Source: Bacteroidales bacterium
GTDB taxonomy: Bacteria; Bacteroidota; Bacteroidia; Bacteroidales; UBA7960
Assembly: GCA_007130545.1 (NCBI GenBank)
Contig: SLSG01000279.1
Location: forward strand, 1 to 5,667
Direction: 5' to 3'
Length of the DNA: 5,667 nt
Shown here: one piece after another, positions 1 to 5,667 of the stretch
How positions within the stretch are numbered: position 1 is the first letter of the stretch
Layout of the letters: each line of letters begins with the position of its first letter
Made by a program: the position numbers and the translations under genes
Notes under the pieces: model-generated
Seen by the model: the letters and a program-made list of their open reading frames with translations, nothing else
Database searches by the model: none
What the model was told of the DNA's origin: nothing

Positions 1-10
1 AAAATTTTTG

Positions 11-18
11 TAAATTTG
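11..18 (+). promoter_or_regulatory. Bacteroidota-type -7 promoter element for tRNA-Leu
   Basis: The bases TAAATTTG match the Bacteroidota primary sigma factor -7 consensus TAnnTTTG at every fixed position. The element ends 20 bases before the first base of the tRNA, so transcription would begin near base 25 and leave a 5' leader of about 14 bases for RNase P to remove. The matching -33 TTTG element would lie about 20 bases further upstream, outside the window, so only half of the promoter can be checked. The same transcript could run on into tig if the structures at 127-201 do not stop it. Confidence 0.6.
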
Positions 19-38
19 CACTCCGTTTGAGATCACAT

Positions 39-120
39 GCGGATGTGGCGTAATTGGTAGCCGCGCCAGACTTAGGATCTGGTGCCGAGAGGCGTGGGGG
101 TTCGAGTCCCTTCATCCGCA
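39..120 (+). tRNA. tRNA-Leu (anticodon UAG)
   Basis: This is a complete 82-base class II tRNA. The acceptor stem GCGGATG (39-45) pairs with CATCCGC (113-119), with discriminator A at 120. The D stem is 48-50 with 62-64, and the D loop contains GGTAG. The anticodon stem CCAGA (66-70) pairs with TCTGG (78-82) around loop CTTAGGA, putting anticodon TAG at 73-75, which reads CUA and other CUN leucine codons. The long variable arm has a 3-bp stem, GCC (84-86) with GGC (91-93), capped by a GAGA tetraloop. The T arm is 96-100 with 108-112, with two G-T pairs, around loop TTCGAGT. CCA is not encoded, so it must be added after transcription. The long variable arm and A discriminator fit leucine identity. 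Confidence 0.97.
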
Positions 121-126
121 CAATTT

Positions 127-152
127 ACCTCCGGATCACAGGTCCGGCAGGT
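127..152 (+). other. Hairpin just downstream of tRNA-Leu
   Basis: Bases 131-135 (CCGGA) pair with 143-147 (TCCGG) around a 7-base loop. The stem continues with 127-130 (ACCT) and 149-152 (AGGT) across one bulged C at 148, giving nine pairs in all. It begins six bases after the tRNA 3' end. It could protect or define the tRNA 3' trailer, or be the first element of a leader ahead of tig. It is not directly followed by a T-run, so it is not a standard terminator by itself. The structure was found by eye and no folding energy was computed. Confidence 0.45.
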
Positions 153-156
153 TGTG

Positions 157-201
157 CCCGGGAATCACTGGCAATTCAAATGGTCCCGGGAATTCTTTTT
201 T
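157..201 (+). terminator. Possible intrinsic terminator or attenuator before tig
   Basis: Bases 157-163 (CCCGGGA) can pair with 184-190 (TCCCGGG) as seven perfect pairs around a 20-base loop. A run of six T at 196-201 follows after five bases. An alternative, weaker stem pairs 173-177 (AATTC) with 190-194 (GAATT) and lies only one base before the T-run. Either form could end the tRNA transcript or reduce read-through into tig. The long loop and the spacer before the T-run make this weaker than a textbook terminator. Confidence 0.35.
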
Positions 202-232
202 GCGGACCCGCACCCAAATTAAAACATTCAAT

Positions 233-1594
233 ATGCATATCACACAAGAGAATATTGGCGAGCTGGAGGCATTACTCAAAGTAGAACTTCAGAAGGACGA
301 TTACCAGGAAAAGGTGGAGAAGGAACTAAAAACGCTGCAGAAAAAAGCCCAGATGCCCGGCTTCCGGCCCGGCAAGGTTCCCTTTGGAATGGTACGCAAA
401 CTTTACGGGAAAAGCGTTCTGGTGGAAGAGGTGAATAAGGTATTGGTAGACGCCGTATATCAGCATATCAAGGATGAGAACCTGAATATACTCGGCCATC
501 CCGTTCCCGATCATGAACTGGCAGGTCGGGTCGACTGGGAGGCACAGACAGATTTTATTTTCCACTACCACATTGGCCTTGCCCCGGAGGTCAGCCTGGA
601 ACTAAATGACCAGATTGAGGTGGAATACTATCGGATCAAGGTTGGTGATGAAGTGGTGGACAAGTATATGGACGATCTTCGCCGGCGCTACGGCAAGATG
701 ATGAACCCTGGTGTGTCCGAAGAAGAGGATGTGCTTTTTGGGGAGTTTTCAGAAATGTTGTCGGATGAAGAGGCCAAACCCGAAGGAAAGGTAAACAAGG
801 GCAACCTTTATATTAAATTTCTGAAGGATGAGGACGTGAAGTCCCGCCTGGTTGGTGCCAAACCGGGGGAAAGTGTGGTGATGGACATCGGAAAGGCCGT
901 AGGGTCAGATTCTGAGATCGCCGCCATGATCGGCGTGAAGAAGGAGGAGGCAGGCAATTACGGCCCGTTGTTTCGTTTCACCATTGAGAGCATCAGCCGG
1001 ATAGAGCCTGCGGAACTGGATGAGGCTTTCTTTGAAAAGGTGGCCCCGGGTAAGGAGATCCGGACCGAAGAGGCCCTGCGGGAATTTGTAAGGGAGCAGG
1101 TCTCCATGCAGTACCAGGTGGATGTCGACAAGCATTTCCGCAACGAGGTGATGAAAAAGTTGCTGGAGGTGACAGACCTGTCGCTGCCTGAGGAATTTCT
1201 GAAGAAATGGCTGGTCGATGCCAACAAGGACGAGGTCAGCCCCGAGCAGGTGGAAAAAGAGTTTGGACAGTTTGCGGACACGTTTCGCTGGCAGCTGATC
1301 GAGAACCACCTGATCAAATCCCACGACTTGCAGGTGAGCCAGGAAGAGGTGAAAAGCCACCTTGAAACCTACTTCCGCAATCAGCTGAAGCAATACGGGC
1401 AGGAGGACGTGGACCAGGAAATGATCAACCAGTTTGTGAACAATATCCAATCAAAGGAAGAGGAGATCAAAAAAGTATATGACCACCTGAATGATGAAAA
1501 ACTTCTGAAGCTGTTCAAGGAAAAACTAAAGCTGAAGGAAACGGAGCTTGGTTTTGATGATTTTGTTAAATTAGTGTCGGAAAAGTACCAGTAA
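233..1594 (+). CDS. tig: Trigger factor (ribosome-associated chaperone)
   Basis: This 453-residue protein is an ATP-independent cytoplasmic chaperone that docks at the ribosome exit tunnel and shields nascent chains. The N-terminal ribosome-binding domain (about 1-115) carries the signature GFRPGKVP at 43-50, the loop that contacts ribosomal protein uL23. The middle region (about 150-250) corresponds to the FKBP-like prolyl isomerase domain but is divergent, so isomerase activity cannot be assumed. The C-terminal helical chaperone domain begins near ELDEAF at 261 and includes SLPEEFL near 317-323. The length is slightly above that of the E. coli protein (432). I chose the ATG at 233 because homology starts at MHITQENI. 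An in-frame TTG at 152 would add 27 residues with no family resemblance, encoded by the structured leader. Bases just upstream are A-rich with no Shine-Dalgarno sequence, as is usual in this phylum. It leads an apparent operon with clpP, 10 bases downstream. Confidence 0.96.
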   Translation: MHITQENIGELEALLKVELQKDDYQEKVEKELKTLQKKAQMPGFRPGKVPFGMVRKLYGKSVLVEEVNKVLVDAVYQHIKDENLNILGHPVPDHELAGRVDWEAQTDFIFHYHIGLAPEVSLELNDQIEVEYYRIKVGDEVVDKYMDDLRRRYGKMMNPGVSEEEDVLFGEFSEMLSDEEAKPEGKVNKGNLYIKFLKDEDVKSRLVGAKPGESVVMDIGKAVGSDSEIAAMIGVKKEEAGNYGPLFRFTIESISRIEPAELDEAFFEKVAPGKEIRTEEALREFVREQVSMQYQVDVDKHFRNEVMKKLLEVTDLSLPEEFLKKWLVDANKDEVSPEQVEKEFGQFADTFRWQLIENHLIKSHDLQVSQEEVKSHLETYFRNQLKQYGQEDVDQEMINQFVNNIQSKEEEIKKVYDHLNDEKLLKLFKEKLKLKETELGFDDFVKLVSEKYQ

Positions 1595-1604
1595 ACAAAC
1601 GGAT

Positions 1605-2285
1605 ATGAACCCCAACGATTTTACCAAATATGCCACCCGCCACCATGGCGTGAACAGCATGAGCCTTTACAAGTACACCTCTGTGTATGGAAACTACATT
1701 AGTCCCACAATCATTGAGGAACGTCAGCTGAATATTGCGACGATGGACGTGTTCAGCCGACTGATGATGGACAGGATCATCTTTCTGGGGGTGCCGATCA
1801 ATGACTATGTGGCCAATATTATACAGGCCCAGCTGCTGTATATGGAGTCGGTGGATCCCAAGAAAGACATTCAGATCTACCTGAATACTCCCGGGGGATC
1901 GGTCTATGCCGGCCTGGGCATTTATGACACCATGCAATACATTGCACCGGACGTGGCCACCATATGCACCGGCATTGCCGCATCCATGGGAGCCGTCTTG
2001 CTTTGTGCCGGCAAGGAGGGCAAGCGTACCGCCCTGAAGCATAGCCGTATTCTGATCCATCAGCCCATGGGGGGAGCAGAAGGCCAGGCATCAGATATTG
2101 AAATCACGGCCCGCGAGATCCAAAAGATAAAAAAAGAGCTCTATGAGATCATCGCAAAGCACTCCAAGCAGGATTACGAAAAGATTTGGCAGGATTCTGA
2201 CCGGGACTACTGGATGACCTCCGAGGAGGCCAGGGATTACGGGATGATCGACGAAGTCCTGCTAACCAATAAAAAGCCAGAATAA
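1605..2285 (+). CDS. clpP: ATP-dependent Clp protease proteolytic subunit ClpP
   Basis: This 226-residue serine peptidase forms the double-ring chamber that degrades proteins unfolded by ClpX in the cytoplasm. The catalytic triad is Ser127 (in GIAASMGAV), His152 (in ILIHQPMGG) and Asp201 (in DSDRDYW). The spacings of 25 and 49 residues equal those of E. coli ClpP. The oxyanion and substrate-strand region NTPGGSVYAG is at 94-103. Aligned on the triad, the E. coli mature N-terminus falls near residue 31, so about 30 residues probably form a propeptide; the E. coli one is 14. The conserved N-terminal gate segment follows at about 33-41 (SPTIIEERQ). The start at 1605 is 10 bases after the tig stop, and the N-terminal MNPNDFTKYA resembles other Bacteroidota ClpPs. 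No promoter was seen in the gap, so it is probably cotranscribed with tig and clpX. Confidence 0.97.
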   Translation: MNPNDFTKYATRHHGVNSMSLYKYTSVYGNYISPTIIEERQLNIATMDVFSRLMMDRIIFLGVPINDYVANIIQAQLLYMESVDPKKDIQIYLNTPGGSVYAGLGIYDTMQYIAPDVATICTGIAASMGAVLLCAGKEGKRTALKHSRILIHQPMGGAEGQASDIEITAREIQKIKKELYEIIAKHSKQDYEKIWQDSDRDYWMTSEEARDYGMIDEVLLTNKKPE

Positions 2286-2298
2286 AACCCGGCACGGC

Positions 2299-3543
2299 AT
2301 GACCAAGGACAACCGAAAATGTTCATTTTGCGGACGCGACGGAAAAAGCGTTGATATGCTTATATCAGGTGTGGGTGCCCATATCTGTGAACGCTGTGTG
2401 GAGCAGGCAAACCTGATCGTTGCCGAAGAGAAGGCTGTTAAGGGAAAAAAACAGATCCCTTCCTTCCAGCTGTTCAAGCCATCCGAGATCAAGAAGCATT
2501 TGGACAAGTATGTAATCGGACAGGAAGACGCGAAAAAAGTCCTGTCAGTTGCCGTCTACAACCACTACAAACGGATCAACTATCAGAGTGTCGCTCCAGG
2601 CGGTGAAGAGGATGAGGTGGAGATTGAAAAGTCAAACATCATGCTTGTCGGGGAGACAGGTACAGGCAAAACCCTGCTGGCACGGACCATTGCCCGGATC
2701 ATGCAGGTCCCCTTCTGCATTGCAGACGCGACTGTGCTTACGGAAGCCGGTTATGTGGGGGAAGATGTGGAAAGCATTCTGGCCAGGTTGCTGCAGGTGG
2801 CAGACTATGATGTGGCATCGGCTGAACGGGGTATTGTGTTTATTGATGAAGTGGACAAGATTGCCAGAAAAAGTGACAACCCATCCATTACCCGTGATGT
2901 CTCGGGAGAGGGGGTCCAGCAGGCATTGCTGAAACTGCTCGAGGGGGCCATCGTAAATGTACCGCCACAGGGGGGACGCAAACACCCGGAGCAAAAAATG
3001 ATCCAGGTCAATACCCAAAACATTCTTTTTATTTGCGGAGGTGCATTTGACGGCATTGAGAAGAGGATCCTGCACCGTATGCAGGCCAATGCCATTGGAT
3101 ACGGGGCGAGCAAATCCGGAAGGATTGACAGGGACAATCTGTTGCAGTACATTGCCCCGCAGGACCTGAAAAGTTTCGGACTCATTCCGGAGCTGGTAGG
3201 CCGTGTGCCGGTACTCACCTTTTTGAATCCGTTGGACCGTGCCACCCTCCGTGCCATTCTGACCGAACCCAGGAACGCATTGATCAAGCAGTATGTAAGG
3301 CTGTTCAAGATGGACAATATCCAACTGGAGGTTGAGCCAGAAGTGCTTGATTTTATCGTGGAAAAAGCCATTGAGTTCAAGCTGGGGGCGCGCGGACTGC
3401 GTTCCATTTGTGAGCTGATCATGCTGGATGCAATGTTTGACATGCCTTCCGATGCCAGGAAGAAGGCTGTCTTTAAGCTTGACATGGCCTATGCACGCAA
3501 ACGCATTGAAAAAGCCAGCCATGACCGCCTGAAGGTAGCCTGA
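2299..3543 (+). CDS. clpX: Clp protease ATP-binding unfoldase ClpX
   Basis: This 414-residue AAA+ unfoldase recognises tagged or adaptor-delivered proteins, unfolds them with ATP and threads them into ClpP. The N-terminal zinc-binding domain has four cysteines at 8, 11, 30 and 33. The AAA+ module has Walker A GETGTGKT at 117-124, pore-1 loop GYVG at 150-153, and Walker B IVFIDE at 178-183 with catalytic Glu183. It also has the RKH pore loop at 226-228, the arginine finger in LVGR (Arg301) and sensor 2 GARGLRS at 362-368 (Arg367). The loop that docks on ClpP reads IGY at 265-267, where E. coli has IGF. Length and domain order match the family. It starts 13 bases after clpP, which fits cotranscription and balanced production of the two partners. 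No defect was seen. Confidence 0.97.
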   Translation: MTKDNRKCSFCGRDGKSVDMLISGVGAHICERCVEQANLIVAEEKAVKGKKQIPSFQLFKPSEIKKHLDKYVIGQEDAKKVLSVAVYNHYKRINYQSVAPGGEEDEVEIEKSNIMLVGETGTGKTLLARTIARIMQVPFCIADATVLTEAGYVGEDVESILARLLQVADYDVASAERGIVFIDEVDKIARKSDNPSITRDVSGEGVQQALLKLLEGAIVNVPPQGGRKHPEQKMIQVNTQNILFICGGAFDGIEKRILHRMQANAIGYGASKSGRIDRDNLLQYIAPQDLKSFGLIPELVGRVPVLTFLNPLDRATLRAILTEPRNALIKQYVRLFKMDNIQLEVEPEVLDFIVEKAIEFKLGARGLRSICELIMLDAMFDMPSDARKKAVFKLDMAYARKRIEKASHDRLKVA

Positions 3544-3570
3544 TTCTAGTGACCGTTCCAGTCCGGACAG

Positions 3571-3602
3571 ATTGGATTATCCCAAAATTTTTCTTAGCTT
3601 TA
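3571..3602 (+). promoter_or_regulatory. Weak candidate promoter for the DUF4294 gene
   Basis: TAGCTTTA (3595-3602) matches five of the six fixed bases of the Bacteroidota -7 consensus TAnnTTTG, missing only the final G. ATTG (3571-3574) lies 20 bases upstream and matches three of four bases of the -33 TTTG element. Spacing fits the known range of about 19-21. With two mismatches this could be chance. If real, the transcript would start near 3609, about 26 bases before the chosen ATG. Confidence 0.3.
3572..3592 (+). terminator. Weak candidate terminator after clpX
   Basis: TTGG (3572-3575) can pair with CCAA (3582-3585) around a 6-base loop, and a run of five T follows at 3588-3592. Four pairs make a weak stem, so this is only a candidate end for the tig-clpP-clpX transcript. 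It overlaps the proposed promoter for the next gene, and both calls cannot be strong. Confidence 0.2.
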
Positions 3603-3634
3603 ATCGTTCTATAAAAGGAATGGGGGCTACTCGA

Positions 3635-4231
3635 ATGAAGCTTTGGAGATTGATGATATTGGGGTGTTTGCTCGTTTTACCGGGCATGGCCGGGCATGTA
3701 GCAGCTCAGTACATCACCGGTACCACCCATCGTGCCACGGTCCTTGGCGAGGATACCGTTGCGGTGATCGATTTGCAGCCCGTGCTGATTATGGCGCCAA
3801 GGGTTTTCACCAGCAGGTCTGAAGAGATGCGGTATTACCGCCTGGTTCAGAATGTGAAAAGGGCATATCCCTACGCCCACCTCGCGGGACGAAAACTGAG
3901 GGAGTACGAAGTGTTCCTGTCCGCGATGGAATCCGAATCCGAACGCAGGAGGGCCCTCAGGGACATTGAAAAGGAGATCCTCGACCAGTTTGAGGACGAC
4001 CTGAAAAGCCTGACCCGCACCCAGGGTCTGATTCTCATCAAGCTTATTGACCGGGAGACCAGTCATACCTCTTACGATATCCTGCGTGATTTCAGGGGCC
4101 TCGTCTCTGCCGTGTTCTGGCAATCCCTTGCGCGGATCTTTGGTTATAACCTTCGTACCCAATACGACCCCAATGGGGAGGATCGCCTGATCGAGGAAAT
4201 TGTGCTGATGATAGAAGCGGGACTTATCTGA
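3635..4231 (+). CDS. DUF4294 family exported protein, function unknown
   Basis: This 198-residue protein is recognised as DUF4294 from conserved stretches: AYPYAHLAGRKL (77-88), LKSLTRTQG (123-131), LIKLIDRET (134-142), RGLVSAVFWQ (154-163) and NLRTQYDPNG (172-181). The family is known mainly from Bacteroidota and has no established function. Residues 1-25 look like a type I signal peptide: Lys2 and Arg5, a hydrophobic core LMILGCLLVL, then a likely cut after HVAA, before QY. The mature protein would lie in the periplasm or envelope. Residues 100-125 are highly charged and probably helical. I chose the ATG at 3635 because it puts the charged residues directly before the hydrophobic core; an ATG at 3620 would add five residues (MGATR), and a TTG at 3572 is unlikely. 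It lies 91 bases after clpX and ends 4 bases before the convergent gene. It may be a separate unit or a read-through member of the Clp operon. Confidence 0.85.
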   Translation: MKLWRLMILGCLLVLPGMAGHVAAQYITGTTHRATVLGEDTVAVIDLQPVLIMAPRVFTSRSEEMRYYRLVQNVKRAYPYAHLAGRKLREYEVFLSAMESESERRRALRDIEKEILDQFEDDLKSLTRTQGLILIKLIDRETSHTSYDILRDFRGLVSAVFWQSLARIFGYNLRTQYDPNGEDRLIEEIVLMIEAGLI

Positions 4232-4235
4232 TGGC

Positions 4236-5660
4236 CTACTTCCCCCTTCCCTGCATGATGATCAAGGCGGTATAGATCAAGATCTTGAAATCAACGGCGA
4301 GGGACATGTTCTCCAGGTAGATCAGGTCATACCGGAGTCGCTCGATCATCTGGTCCACATTCTCGGCGTATCCATATTTGACCTGTCCCCAACTGGTAAT
4401 CCCCGGCTTGATTTTTTGCAAAAGGGTGTAATGGGGGGCTTTTTTTACGATCAGATCTATATAGTATTGCCTTTCGGGCCGTGGACCCACCAGCGACATA
4501 TTCCCGAGCAGTACATTGTAGAACTGCGGAATTTCATCCAGCCGTACTTTCCTCATAAAGCGGCCGAAAGGGGTAATCCGGGGGTCGTCCTTGCAGGAAA
4601 GCTGGGGTCCGTCTTTCTCTGCGTCTGTGTACATGGACCGGAACTTATGCATCTTGAAAGCCTTTCCACCTCTGCCGACACGCTCGTGGGTGTAGAACAC
4701 AGGACCCTTGGAGTTCAGCCTGACCGCAATGGCTGTGGCCAGAAAGACAGGAGACAGTACCACCAGGCTGATCAGCGAGGCGACAATGTCGATCAGGCGC
4801 TTGATAGAATGCTGCCATGCCGGCATCAGTCCTGGTTGGATCTGTATTAGCGGTGTTCCGAATATGGATGTCATTTTCACAGCACCAAGCAGAATATCGT
4901 GCAGTTCCGGGATCACTTTCACGATCACATCCGCATTGTGCAGGTCCGTCAGGATTTGATTCAGGTTTTTGTGCTCCCTGGGTTCGATTGCAATAATCGC
5001 CTCCTCCACTTCATTCTTCTCCACAATGCTTTTCAGGTCCTTGAACCACCCAAGACGCGGCAGATGCTCCTCTACAGGATATTGGTCAAAAAGGTTCACA
5101 TTGACAAAGCCGATGATCTTGTTCCCGGCTGACTTTGGCTGCGTCTCCAGTTCATGGTAAATGTCCATTGCTTTTTTCTGACTGCCAATGATGATGGTCT
5201 TAAACCCGATGATGCGGTTGTGGATCTTGTTGGCGATGATCGTTGCCAGGGTCAGTCGAAAAGACGCAGTGAAAAAGACATGAAAGAACAGCAGGACTAA
5301 AAATGACTGGTAATAGTCCTTGCTGGTGGTCACTTCCTGATCCAGCAGGACCACGAAAAAAATGACCAGTACCCCGAAAATGGAAGTGAAGATGGTTTGT
5401 CCGAAAAGCCCCAGCCGTGAGCCCCTGAAGATCGATTTGTAGGCGCCACTCAGGTAGTAAAGCAACAACCAGAAAATAGGTATCAGGACCAGTCCAAGCA
5501 GCAGGTTCTCATCAATGAAAATTTGTTCCCTGAAGAGACTGAGTCCGAAATTGTTGTTGGTTTTTCTGAAATTGATGAAGAAGAACCATGCAAGTGCGGC
5601 CGCAAGAAAGTCAAAGGCAATGTATTTTATCAGCTGCTTATTCTGTAGCTTTTTATCCAT
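4236..5660 (-). CDS. Polyprenyl-phosphate sugar-1-phosphate transferase (WbaP/WcaJ-like)
   Basis: This 474-residue inner-membrane enzyme is expected to transfer a sugar-1-phosphate from a UDP-sugar to undecaprenyl phosphate, the first step of an exopolysaccharide, capsule or O-antigen unit. Four N-terminal hydrophobic segments lie at about 11-30, 52-72, 87-107 and 117-143. A Rossmann-like cytoplasmic domain (about 152-265) starts with FKTIIIGSQKKA. The C-terminal catalytic domain has a membrane-dipping hydrophobic helix at about 287-313, KMHKFRSM at 336-343, the acid pair Asp375-Glu376 in RLDEIPQ, MSLVGPRPE at 388-396 and KPGITSWGQV at 418-427. In this family the Asp of the acid pair is thought to carry the phosphosugar intermediate. 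Sequence alone does not show which sugar is used. The gene is full length and ends in TAG. The window stops 7 bases before its ATG, so its promoter and upstream glycan genes, if any, are not visible. Confidence 0.93.
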   Translation of the reverse strand: MDKKLQNKQLIKYIAFDFLAAALAWFFFINFRKTNNNFGLSLFREQIFIDENLLLGLVLIPIFWLLLYYLSGAYKSIFRGSRLGLFGQTIFTSIFGVLVIFFVVLLDQEVTTSKDYYQSFLVLLFFHVFFTASFRLTLATIIANKIHNRIIGFKTIIIGSQKKAMDIYHELETQPKSAGNKIIGFVNVNLFDQYPVEEHLPRLGWFKDLKSIVEKNEVEEAIIAIEPREHKNLNQILTDLHNADVIVKVIPELHDILLGAVKMTSIFGTPLIQIQPGLMPAWQHSIKRLIDIVASLISLVVLSPVFLATAIAVRLNSKGPVFYTHERVGRGGKAFKMHKFRSMYTDAEKDGPQLSCKDDPRITPFGRFMRKVRLDEIPQFYNVLLGNMSLVGPRPERQYYIDLIVKKAPHYTLLQKIKPGITSWGQVKYGYAENVDQMIERLRYDLIYLENMSLAVDFKILIYTALIIMQGRGK

Positions 5661-5667
5661 GCAAGGA

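Noticed and set aside
152..232. Possible N-terminal extension of trigger factor from an in-frame TTG at 152
   Set aside because: The extra 27 residues have no resemblance to trigger factors and are encoded by a hairpin-rich leader; family homology starts exactly at the ATG at 233.
905..1450. Open frame antisense to tig (181 codons)
   Set aside because: Its predicted protein is low in recognisable motifs and follows the reverse complement of the charged trigger factor C-terminal domain; treated as a shadow.
1637..1648. GCCACCATGG-like string resembling a eukaryotic Kozak start
   Set aside because: The actual bases are CGCCACCATGGC, and they lie inside clpP, read as codons in the normal frame; this is a chance match in a bacterial gene.
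2632..3522. Long open frame antisense to clpX (296 codons)
   Set aside because: It lies wholly within the highly conserved clpX coding region, has no recognisable domain and is best explained as a codon-composition shadow.
3561..3568. Palindrome GTCCGGAC after clpX
   Set aside because: There is no loop, so it cannot form a hairpin, and there is only one copy; eight-base palindromes are expected by chance.
3650..3667. Possible lipobox (ILGC) in the DUF4294 signal peptide
   Set aside because: Leu at -2 is not the usual lipobox residue, the hydrophobic stretch before the Cys is too short and it continues well past the Cys; a type I cut after HVAA fits better.
4416..4850. Open frame on the + strand opposite the sugar transferase
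   Set aside because: The - strand reading contains all conserved sugar transferase motifs in this interval; the + strand product has no recognisable features.

Overview
The window looks like a chromosomal housekeeping segment from a member of the Bacteroidota, probably Bacteroidales-like. Four signs support this: an exact match to the Bacteroidota -7 promoter element (TAnnTTTG) ahead of a tRNA gene, no CCA encoded at the tRNA 3' end, no convincing Shine-Dalgarno sequences ahead of the genes, and protein sequences typical of the phylum, including a DUF4294 protein known mainly from Bacteroidota. G+C content is roughly half by eye and fairly even, with no insertion sequence, CRISPR array or obvious foreign block.

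Layout: a promoter element (11-18) and a class II tRNA-Leu(UAG) gene (39-120) are followed by a 112-base leader (121-232) that can fold into several, partly competing hairpins and contains a T-run. Then come trigger factor tig (233-1594), clpP (1605-2285) and clpX (2299-3543) on the + strand, with gaps of only 10 and 13 bases, so they are almost certainly one operon. After a 91-base gap that may hold a weak terminator and a weak promoter, a small exported DUF4294 protein (3635-4231) follows on the + strand. It ends 4 bases from the end of a convergent - strand gene (4236-5660) for a membrane-bound polyprenyl-phosphate sugar-phosphate transferase that starts surface glycan synthesis. That gene begins 7 bases from the window edge, so its promoter lies outside.

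How the genes work together: trigger factor meets nascent chains at the ribosome exit, while ClpX unfolds substrates and feeds them to the ClpP peptidase chamber, so this operon joins protein folding to protein turnover. All visible catalytic and nucleotide-binding residues of ClpP and ClpX are intact. The DUF4294 gene has no known function. The sugar transferase belongs to an envelope or exopolysaccharide pathway and is probably unrelated to the Clp operon apart from being adjacent.

No clearly new system is visible. The points most worth a second look are the structured tRNA-tig leader, the uncharacterised exported DUF4294 protein next to clpX, and the nearly touching convergent gene ends.
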